From positions 372,001 to 436,000 of the forward strand of contig JAZGUH010000722.1 in NCBI GenBank assembly GCA_037893225.1: a stretch of DNA of 64,000 nt. The letters run 5' to 3'. Position 1 is the first letter of the stretch, and the number at the start of each line of letters is the position of its first letter. Below are positions 20,201 to 28,100 of this stretch, in pieces. The translations under genes were made by a program, and so were the position numbers. The notes under the pieces are model-generated. The model was not told the origin of the DNA. It saw only the letters and a program-made list of their open reading frames with translations, and did no database searches. The DNA is from Hippasteria phrygiana (Eukaryota > Echinodermata > Asteroidea > Valvatida > Goniasteridae).

Positions 20201-23078
20201 ATCCTTCTCACGCTTAATCGCTTCTAGACACCATATAAGCCCGCTTCACCGTTGGAAGCTCTCAGTCTCCTGACGACAGGCAGAGCATACTGTCCGTAAC
20301 GTTGATGAGTTCCCCCCGGTTCTTTTCAGAACACAAACTCACAAAAGAGATTTAATACATGGTTCTACCGCAAACCAGTTACCTTAGGTTTAAGTTTGCC
20401 TCTATTTGAGATAGCTCCAGATGTATTACAGAATGGGTTTATTATTTTGTCTTTCACAATGCCAAGAGTGTGTTAAAGCAGTGGACAATCGCTATATAAA
20501 ATGTCAAATACTTTTGCCCTTATTTGAGATACCTCCAGATGTAAATTACATGAGTTTGTATATGCCGGCAATCGTGGACCTAGGACAAAAGAATTCAGGC
20601 GTAGACAAAGGGGTCCACGTTTGACCTAACGTCCACGATTGAAAATCGTGTACAAAACCAATGGGAGGCCTTCCGAAAAAGTTAGAGTATAAACAAAAGA
20701 GGAACAATGGGAGGTCCACGATTGCACCCGTTTACATGACTGCATGGGTACAAAATGTATAGTAATTTGTCTTACAGTACCAAGTGAGTGTGTGTGTGTT
20801 AAAGCGGTTGACAATCGCTATATAAAATGTCTATAGATTTACTTCAGCCTTTTTGTGAGATACCTCCAGATATTAAAGAATTGGTATATGTATTATTTTC
20901 TCTTTCACAATTGCAAGTGAGTGCTCATGGTTATTTTAATATATTGCTGATACATGTATTTTGTATTTCTTTGGTCATTTTGACCGCAATCTTGAATTTG
21001 GTACATGATAGCAAAATAAAAGAATACTTGAAAGTATTTTGCAAGGGTAAAAACATATCAAATCATTTCATTCATGCCATTATCATAATTTGTGGCTGAT
21101 AAATACGATTTTTCTCAAATTTGACCACTTTTGCTGGCCATATTGGCCGCCATCTTGAATTTGAAGCATGATAGCAAAACGAGAATACCAGAAATGAATT
21201 TGTAAGGGTCAAAAACATATATCTAACAATTTTATTTGTGCTTTTATCATATTTTTTGGCTGATATATGACTTTTCCCAATTTTGACCATTTTTGGCGGC
21301 CATATTGGCCGCCATCTTGGATATCGCCAGAGCATCGGGTTTTTTTCACTGTTAACATCCCAAATGTGTTTAAGGACCTTAAAACACACCAGAAAAGGTT
21401 GGTGTGGATTAGTTCTGGGGGGGGGGGGGGTGCACGGGGGGTCCCCCATAGATACTCAACTAAATGTACAGTCGTATCGTAACCTTTTGATATTCGGATA
21501 TCGGTGTAGCAATTCCTCAGTGTACCATCCTGGTGGAATACATGACACCAGAATCTCTGCGTATCTTGTACGTCATTCAGGGAGTTGACTGTAAGCGAAG
21601 CGTCGCTACCAATGCTGTAACCAGCGCCATGTTGGATCTGCAGAACAGTACCATCAGAGAAACGCGCACCAATGATGTCTGTATCTGCAGTGACGCCCTC
21701 TCCCGTTGACCAATACACTACGGGAATTGGTGCGTCTGGTGTCTGTGGCGCGCACTGACACGGTAGCGTCTGTCTAATTCCTCGTCTCCAAAAGGCAGTA
21801 GACGAAGTAACACTGCTGCTTGCTGGAAACGAAGTTCCTGTAGTAATTAATAAGACGCTTATCTGTATTAAGGTCCCGGATAGGTTGCTCCAACGATATT
21901 GCATGTCCTCAAAGCTCATAGAATATTTGCCTTCTCTCCCAAGTCACTTACTTTTCTTTTTGGAACTCATTTACAAAATTTAGAACATTTGAAGATTCAT
22001 TGTTTCGAAATTAACATATGAATACTGTGAAACGTTTTCAACCAATCAGAGATACATTGCCAAGGCCTTACCTATAACTTGAATATCAACCGCTTCAACT
22101 CGTATCGTCGAGGTTAGACTCGGTACCACTCTGCACAAATACCTCCCTTCATCAGTTTCCTCGACACCCTTAATGACGAGGCTGAAATCTGACGAAAACG
22201 AATATCTATCGCTGGATGGATTGTCTCCATTGTCTCCAACACGGCTTATTAGCTGTACGGTGAAATGGTCGTCTATGTTGGATCCTTTGTACCAGTACAC
22301 ACCCTCAACTGTCTCTTCTGGCCTGAATGCTGGGCAGGGAAGTCTGTGCCAAAGTCTCTCCTGAACGGTACTGGGCAGGCCAAAGACATCCCTGATAGAT
22401 ATTGCTGGAAGAAAAAAGTAAAAACTCACAAAAGGGGAGGTACATTGAGTTACAGTGTTGCCCCTTTGGATAATTTTTAATGAAACTTTATGATGAAATG
22501 GTGAAATTAGTTTAGTTATTTTAAGCTTGGAAAGTACAATAATGTGGTCCAGTGAAGGAGACAGCATTTCAACGTTTTAAAAATATTGTAAATTGATGAG
22601 CAAACAATCAGCGGCGTATCCGGGGGGCGATGGGGCGCACGACCCCATAAGATATCATTTGTCCCCCCCCCCCCATTGTAAATTTCGCAAACGGAGAAAT
22701 TAGTATTAGGCCCTATTAAGACAAATACTGTGAGCACCCCCCCCCCACTCGCCCCCACTGTAACATCCACCCCCCCCCCCCCCACTCGCCCCCACTAGAG
22801 ACAGCCATGGCTACACCACCGCAAACAATAATTACCAAATTTACCTCAACTTCTGATCGATATTATCATTTACGACTAAAGGGTCAGTCAGTAGACTAGT
22901 CAGTGATTAGTACCAAGATGTTCACATAAAAAGGGATGCAACGTGATCGTAAAGTTCCTGAGCTTGCACGCTGTATTCAGAATGAGCAAATCTTACCATG
23001 GCCAGGTGGGCAGATATTTGGGTCGGCAGCATAAAGTCCCATTGCGATGAGAAGAATCACTGCACACGTCAAACCCAT
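11531..23078 (-). CDS. Ig-NACHT A: signal peptide, four Ig-like domains, TM helix, NACHT and LRR-like receptor
   Basis: Seven exons read on the minus strand: 22997-23078, 22072-22404, 21484-21837, 16178-16492, 15396-15758, 14844-14996, 11531-14274. Every junction is phase 1 and the coding sum is 4344 bases, an exact frame (1447 residues). Layout by residue: signal 1 to about 27, Ig1 to 138, Ig2 to 256, Ig3 to 361, Ig4 to 482, TM about 491-513, basic stop-transfer (KTRKRRSKR), NACHT from about 600, LRR-like segment near the C-terminus. Predicted role: surface recognition by Ig domains coupled to a cytoplasmic NLR-type NTPase. The four Ig exons have cysteine pairs and D-x-G-x-Y-x-C or WCHV signatures. 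The Ig2 donor is weak (AAAG/GTTACG) and a 4.7 kb element sits in the following intron. No death, CARD or FISNA domain was recognised. The architecture is seen; the function is inferred. Confidence 0.82.
14424..14645 (-). mobile_element. tRNA-derived SINE with V-SINE-type core (copy A)
   Basis: On the minus strand an A-box-like TGGTATAGTGCACC is followed by a decayed B box (GATTCCAGTCGA) and then GTGTCCTTGAGCAAGACACTT, the complement of the AAGTGTCTTGCTCAAGGACAC type core known from V-SINEs. The orthologous insertion is at 43690-43905, so it predates the duplication. It lies between the TM and NACHT exons. Confidence 0.6.
14844..14996 (-). CDS. Ig-NACHT A exon 6: transmembrane helix and basic juxtamembrane strip
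   Basis: Phase 1-1 exon with the helix IVALCIILPLILLVTLLCIF, then WRLKTRKRRSKR, a strong stop-transfer signal that places the NACHT part in the cytosol. It ends GAA G/GTAAAT and joins in frame to the NACHT exon, giving SDYDRVEMEE before the NACHT part. Confidence 0.82.
15396..15758 (-). CDS. Ig-NACHT A exon 5: Ig-like domain 4
   Basis: Phase 1-1 exon, 363 bases as in copy B. TLPCLHG, LIWSYG and VRYWCHVFPL give the Ig core. The WCHVF pattern repeats that of Ig2, suggesting these two domains arose by internal duplication. Confidence 0.8.
16178..16492 (-). CDS. Ig-NACHT A exon 4: Ig-like domain 3
   Basis: Phase 1-1 exon with LPCTSW, EMQWLK and NAGNYRCSG. It is six bases shorter than the copy B exon, the difference lying beside the second cysteine. 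Confidence 0.8.
17420..18040. repeat. Subterminal tandem repeat, about 125 bp unit
   Basis: About 4.5 units, each with GGAGGTATCTCAAATAAAGG, TTAAACCTATAGACATTTTA and GCTTTAACACACACTTGG. Inverted partial units lie at about 20385-20540 and 20757-20880 on the other arm. Confidence 0.75.
18044..18476 (-). pseudogene. Broken minus-strand coding remnant with acidic tail
   Basis: An open stretch at 18162-18476 (start MGGSRAGTGLG) is followed, after a frame change, by an acidic stretch (EEETSDDEDVDIDGDD) ending at a stop near 18044. The composition looks coding, but no family was recognised. It may be a decayed protein of the inverted-repeat element, or captured host sequence. Confidence 0.3.
18640..20227 (+). 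pseudogene. Penelope-like element: broken reverse transcriptase plus GIY-YIG endonuclease
   Basis: Penelope-like retroelements encode a telomerase-related RT and a GIY-YIG nuclease. The N-terminal part (about 18640-19060: IVNLSQRTLSAEET, HILREDKGNATVD) is joined directly to the RT active-site strand (19140: LYIDTFIIW), so the central RT is deleted. The usual YxDD has lost one aspartate. A frameshift follows before 19199. The remaining 19199-20227 frame (342 codons) covers RT motifs after the active site (NISFLDVEVSR) and the GIY-YIG domain (VYKIPCQCGKVYIGETGRDL, with the expected R, H and E positions downstream). Not functional as an RT. It lies in the core of the 4.7 kb inverted-arm element. 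Confidence 0.82.
20258..20340 (+). ncRNA. Hammerhead-ribozyme-like motif and 3' tail of the Penelope-like element
   Basis: CTGACGA (20270-20276) and GTAAC (20296-20300) flank a short stem (GACAG/CTGTC), the layout of a hammerhead core. The second box would be GAAAC in an active copy, so this one is probably dead. The downstream hairpin GGTTCTTTTCAGAACA is shared with the tails at 4005-4105 and 35255-35355. Hammerheads are known in Penelope-like elements. Confidence 0.45.
20568..20725. mobile_element. 158 bp MITE, copy 2
   Basis: Same 12 bp inverted ends as the copy at 9309-9465. It is nested inside the right arm of the 4.7 kb element, so it is younger than that element. Confidence 0.75.
21484..21837 (-). 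CDS. Ig-NACHT A exon 3: Ig-like domain 2
   Basis: Phase 1-1 exon with LPCQC, VVYWSTG and RFWCHVF. The copy B exon has identical length and is highly similar. The donor reads AAAG/GTTACG in A and GCAG/GTAATG in B, so splicing in A may be weaker. Confidence 0.8.
22072..22404 (-). CDS. Ig-NACHT A exon 2: Ig-like domain 1
   Basis: Symmetric phase 1-1 exon. LPCPAF and YLCRVV hold the cysteine pair, VYWYKG the core tryptophan, and ETDEGRYLC the D-x-G-x-Y-x-C motif of V/I-set domains. About two thirds identical by eye to the copy B domain, with differences grouped in inter-strand loops. Confidence 0.82.
22610..22812. repeat. C-run-rich insertion in Ig-NACHT A intron 1
   Basis: Begins GCGGCGTATCCGGGGGGCG and contains three C runs, two followed by CACTCGCCCCCACT. 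Similar GGCGGATC / GATCCGCCCCTG edges occur at 5940-6213 and near 25890-25905, suggesting one element family. Not seen in intron 1 of Ig-NACHT B. Confidence 0.45.
22997..23078 (-). CDS. Ig-NACHT A exon 1: start and signal peptide
   Basis: ATG at 23078, hydrophobic core AVILLIAMGLYAA, then DPNICPPGH and a GTAAGA donor in phase 1. Exon 1 of Ig-NACHT B has the same length (82 bases) but a very different sequence. Confidence 0.75.
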
Positions 23079-23934
23079 GGTGATCGGCAAAGGAAGACCT
23101 GGAACAGTAGAAAATTGTTCCTCGATTCAGTCCCATAGGAAAATAATGTTGTCAAATCAGACACAAAATCTTTGTACACACAAGTCAACATGCATCGAAC
23201 TACATCGTGTACACCTACATGTACACACAGGTGTTAAGGCAACATGCAGTGCATGAAGGTACAGGCTACATGAAAAATAACACTACACATACATGTACAT
23301 CCACTTATGCTCACGTATGTGTTGAAACTATGATGAAGCAGGCTACTGTTTATATATACTTACTTTTCAAATGTAAAGCCAGACAAAAAGCGGGGGGAAA
23401 TCCACAAAGAGCTACACAGCGAGAACGAAATACCCAACAACTTTGCTTTTCATAAAAGACGGAAATAACTGGCCCATTTTTTTCGAATACGTATAGCCGT
23501 CATTTACTCACTGCTAGCTGGAAATAACCTACATTGCAACTGATTAACATACACTGCACTAGGCTACTTGTTGACTCCCCGGGTTCAAAGTGCGTAGGAT
23601 TGTTCTGCTCACAAAGCGAAAGGATAATACAGTGTGTTGTTATTTTCACGTACGTACTGTACATCATGCGGACACAGTGTACATTTTAGCTGTATTGTGA
23701 ATACTTTTAACCAACAAAGTCCACACGAATTTAGCTGCATGAAACGGCTTTCAGTCGGATTTACAAACCGTCAAACGGGCGACGCATTAGGGCATATGGT
23801 GGACGGGCGTGAGAAAAACGAGGGGGGGGGGGGGGGGGGGGGGGGGCTGCATAGATACGTCAGCCTTTATGGTCTTTTCATGTGACGTGCTAATATTATG
23901 TCGCTTGGTGCAGTAATGGTTCAACTTGGGATCC

Positions 23935-24845
23935 ACCCGATAGTCCGAAGGTTCGATTGTCCGAAGGTTTGTTGATCCGAAGGTTGATATTCAGAACGTA
24001 CAAGTTCAACATAAGAGGGGGTTCGTTCGTCCGAAAATAAAATAAGGTTCGTTAATGCGAACTTTTGATGCGATAGTCAGAATGTCCATTGGTCCGAAGG
24101 GCCGACAATCCGAAGGTTAATTTATCCGAAGGTTCGGTAGTCCGAATTTAGAATAAGGTTAATTAGTCCAAAGGTTCAAAAGTCCATAACGAAAACAAGG
24201 TTCAATAGTCCGAATAAGGTTCATTATTTCGAAAGCACACAATAGTCCAAATTGACAATAAGGTCCGATAGTCCGAATTGACAATAAGGTTCGATAGTCC
24301 GAATCGGCAATAGTCCGAATCGGCAACAAGCTTTGTCGATTCGGACTATCGAACCTTATTGTCAATTCGGACTATCGAACCCTATCGTCTAATCAGAATA
24401 TCGAACCTGATCGTCCATTCGGACTACCGAACCTTATCGTCGATTCGGACTTTCGCACCTAGCTATCGTCTATTCGGACTATCGAACCTTCGGATTATTT
24501 AACCTTATTCTCTTTTCGGACTAGTGGGCCCTTCGGACTAGTGGGCCCTTCGGACTATCGAACCTTCAGACTATCGAACCTTCGGAATATCGAACCTTCT
24601 GACTATTGAACCTTCGGACTAACGAACCTTCGGACTAATAACCCTTCGGACTAAACAGCCTTCGGACTATCGAACCTTCGGACTATTTAACCTTATTCTC
24701 TTTACGGACTAATGGGCCCTTTGGACTATCGAACCTTCGGACTATTGAACCTTCGGACTATCGAACCTTCGGACTAACGAACTTTCGGACTAATAACCCT
24801 TCGGACTAAAGAACCTTCGGACTATCGAACCTTCGGACAATCGGG
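23935..24845. repeat. Palindromic minisatellite, unit about 16 bp (TTCGGACTATCGAACC)
   Basis: The left half is in the orientation GGTTCGATAGTCCGAA; after a turn near 24325-24340 the right half runs as TTCGGACTATCGAACC. The whole block can therefore fold into a long imperfect hairpin. Spacing and unit sequence vary. Copy B has the same block at about 50160-51125. Confidence 0.85.
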
Positions 24846-24943
24846 CTGTCACCGTTTTACTCAGGTGCCAGCACCTTGAGGACAAGAGGATATTTTTTTG
24901 CGGCAGACATGATTAATTATGATTCATTGTTCATTATGATTAT

Positions 24944-24979
24944 AGTTTCAGTTATTTCTAGAAGCGCAAAACTGAAACT
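24944..24979. promoter_or_regulatory. Inverted repeat AGTTTCAGTT / AACTGAAACT upstream of RTK B
   Basis: A perfect 10 bp inverted repeat with a 16 bp spacer, 105 bp before the RTK B start codon. The arms contain GAAAC half-sites like those in IRF-bound elements. It lies just right of the point (24932) where homology with copy B ends. Confidence 0.35.
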
Positions 24980-25083
24980 ATTACGTTTTTAATCTCTGTG
25001 TTTTTCTTCAGGAAGTAAGTTCATTTCATTTTCAGCTGACAAGGCGCATAGCTACAGCTGTACGGGGAATATGATTTAAATTA

Positions 25084-25153
25084 ATGTTTGCCGGGAGCAT
25101 GGAGGGCCTGTTAATTTTAATGTTAACAGCTCTTAGTTTTCAACCTTCCCAAG
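25084..25153 (+). CDS. RTK B exon 1: signal peptide
   Basis: ATG, then hydrophobic [11 protein letters not shown] and the likely cleavage area QPSQG, with a GTAAGC donor at 25154 in phase 1. The phase matches the next Ig exon. Too short to stand out as an ORF; found by its donor and its position. Confidence 0.7.
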
Positions 25154-28100
25154 GTAAGCTCACTCTGTTTCAAGGCACTGACGATCATTAAACGTTACTA
25201 ATAGAGTTGAAAGCTTGTTATGTAGCTAATTAGGTCGAACTAAACTAAATTTAATTGAACTAAACATGGTGGCTGCATTATCATCTATGTACATTGGTTG
25301 GTTCATTACTATTCAACATTCACGTTATTTAACCCGTTATTTAATGAGCAGGATTTCTTTCTGATGGGGCCCTCATTCGGGCAGTGGGAGGGTACGCTCT
25401 CCCTCAGATCTAGGCCGAGCAAAAACAAATCTTTATAAATTAAAATTGTAAATGAGGATACTTATGATAACTATTTGAAATTGCCACAAAACTGTGGTTA
25501 TGGTTCATGTTACACGGTACTGCTACTGCACGGACGCACGGTTTCTATTATGTGTGAGGTCATTAAGAAATCACTGCAGTTTTCACCCCGCGTCGGAAAA
25601 CCCAAGAACGGCACGCTCATTTAAAAAAAGAAATTAATGTAAATTTGTTCCTAAGACATTTAGGCCTATAGCCCAAAAAGATTCCGGTACCGTAGGCATA
25701 ACAAATGTGCAAGGCTTTTGAGGTTTATGTATTAGTCCAAAGACACCAGACATACAAAGTATGTACCCCCCCCCCCCCCCCCCCTTGGAATAACCAGTGT
25801 CGGTTGTCGAAAATTCGGCACGCTGGGGTGTGTAGGCCAATCACCTCAGGTAACCCCCCCCCCCCCCCCCCCCTTAGTTAAAACCTTGATCCGCCCCTGT
25901 GTACTCGCTGCTACATTGGATTACCCGATTTCAATCAAATTTGATGTAAAACAGTGACATATCAAAAATGTGGGAAGGCAACAACTTGACACTCCCCCAC
26001 CCCGTCACAATTTTAAATATTTTAAGGCTTCATTAAAACTACGTAACATCCAGTATTACCCCTCCCCGCTTCTCCCCTTAATAATGTTTTCGAGAGAAAA
26101 ACAAAGGGATCACCGTGTCACAAACCTGAACCATTCAAATCCTTCTACTGAACCCACAGAACAAATGTAGGCCTACACTCTAAAAACTGTGTTTAGCAAT
26201 TAACCACAATCTTACTATCAGTTTGTAAACATGTTTAGAAGCTAAACATTACTATTCATAAGATGGAATTTGCGTTGGGATGATGTAGGCCTGCATTCAA
26301 TATTGGATTTTGCCCTTCACCGACGTGTTTCATAAACACTGTATACTCAGCGTTGTCCCGAGAGATTATTTGTCCAATTCCTAAACACCAATGTTCAATA
26401 GCTAAACACTATCCGTCAATACGCTAAACATGTTTAGTATGTAAACGTATTTACAAACTGATAGCAAGAAAGTGTTAAGAAAAGTGTTTAATTGCTAAAC
26501 ACTGTGGCTACGTTTAGACATCGTTTTAGTTAAAACGGTAAAAGTTAAAACGGTCGCTCACCATGGGTGGCCGGTCGTAAAATTGAAACGAACCAAGCGT
26601 TCAGACATCGTTTTAAGTGTAGTTTTGTCACCTCCGATCCGGGCTTCCAAGCAGTCGAAGAGGCATACGGCCTCTTCGCAAAATCCTCTGCTGCATGTTT
26701 AAACACTCAGAAGTCCCAGGGTCTCTGGGCCGGTTTTTGGACCGGACGAAGCGACAAACCCTTAAACTTTTCATGGAATAGTGAAGGTCTCCCCTTCCTC
26801 GGAGTTCAGTTAGGAAATTCCAACAAATACGTCCAACAAAACTGGGAAAAATGTAAAAATAATTTAAATAAAACTCTGTCCTCCTGGTCCCGTCTATTTT
26901 ACGCCCTCTCCTTCAAAGGCAAAATTATAATCACAAATCAACTTGCTGCCTCCAAATATGTTCATTCTCTGGCTGTTCTCTCCCCTCCAGCCAATGTCCT
27001 AAGTGAACTCCAGAATTCCCTTGTCGACTTCGTCTGGTCCAACAAGAGACACTACATAACCTTACAAAAGAGACCCTTTATAAACATCCCGAGAGGATTA
27101 GGTCTCGTATGCCTCCAATTCCAAGCACGCGTGTTCACTTTTAGACTTACCACAGTCCAACGATTCCTTGGTATTCACTCACATCCCGCCTACTTTCTGA
27201 TTGGCCACTTTTTGAAACAATATCAAAAACTTGGTTTTGCTTTTAATCTCTTTCATCTGAACACTGACCCAAAATTCTATACTAGTCTCCCCGTTTTTCG
27301 AAGTGAACTTCTGCGTGCTTGGAAGGCGTCCGGAGCTCGAATCAAAACACAGCCTGATTCTATCAACCATGTCTACAATTTGCCCTTAAACTGCCCTATT
27401 TTGAGCATTACAGCTGATGGTGGGGGACCCCTTTCCGTGCGTCTCGCGGCGTGTGGAGTCAAACTCGTCCGCCATCTCCTGGAGCCCACCACCGGCCGAT
27501 GGATCGAAGCCCTTACCTTCATTACTTCATTTCGAGGACTCAGACCTCCCTCTCTACGACTGCTAAATCTGGACATTAAACATCTCCGCTCTTCGCTCAT
27601 TCTCCATTTTCCTAAGCTTTTTTTCGAGGAAGGATGTATCCTACCGTCTTCTGATCTTCAACACATCTCCGTTCTTCCTGACCGTCCAGTCCTCTTCAAC
27701 CTACCCTCATACGACAATGGACTCTCCGCACCATCCAAAATTCTGTATGCCATCCTCAACGAGGAGCTCAATCATATATCAAGTCTCTCCTCTCATTGGC
27801 ATCAACTGTGATTTCTCAACTGTTCTACTAAACTCCAATGGAGAAACGTCTATCAACTTCCTACCTCCAAGAAAGAGGGCGATCTTCAATTCAAGCTTTT
27901 CTACAACTTTCTGCCCTCGCTCCCTGTCTTACATGATCTGAATCCCGACATCTCACCTACCTGCGGGTGGTGCGAAGAGAAGGGCTCGATCCATCATCTC
28001 TTTATCACCTGTCCTACTATACAACCTACTCTCAACCTGCTACACTCACTACTCAACCGGTTACTGCCTACTCTCCAACTCAACTTCGACCTCTACTGGG

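Larger units (their letters stand above)
16722..21463. mobile_element. 4.7 kb element with long inverted arms, inserted in Ig-NACHT A intron 3
   Basis: The arms mirror each other from the ends inward: left from TTAGTGGAGTATCTATGGGG, right ending CCCCATAGATACTCAACTAA. They share a C/G run, an ACTAATCCACACCAAC block and repeated NATGGCNGCCAATATGG strings. The left arm extends to about 18040 with about 4.5 tandem units of roughly 125 bp; the right arm (about 20380-21463) keeps fewer units and is split by a 158 bp MITE. The centre (18.6-20.4 kb) is a Penelope-like element. Absent from copy B. No clear target duplication was found. Confidence 0.7.
23079..25083. promoter_or_regulatory. Head-to-head intergenic region between Ig-NACHT A and RTK B
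   Basis: About 2 kb separate the two start codons, with no coding exon seen. Contents: about 0.7 kb unique sequence almost identical to 49.42-50.05 kb in copy B, a G run (23822-23846), a palindromic minisatellite (about 23935-24845), and about 150 bp before the RTK B start with an inverted AGTTTCAGTT pair. It must contain promoters for both genes; no TATA box was assigned. Confidence 0.5.

Noticed and set aside
23935..24845. CRISPR-like array
   Set aside because: Unit spacing is irregular, there are no unique spacers of constant length, the array reverses direction midway, and the DNA is eukaryotic.
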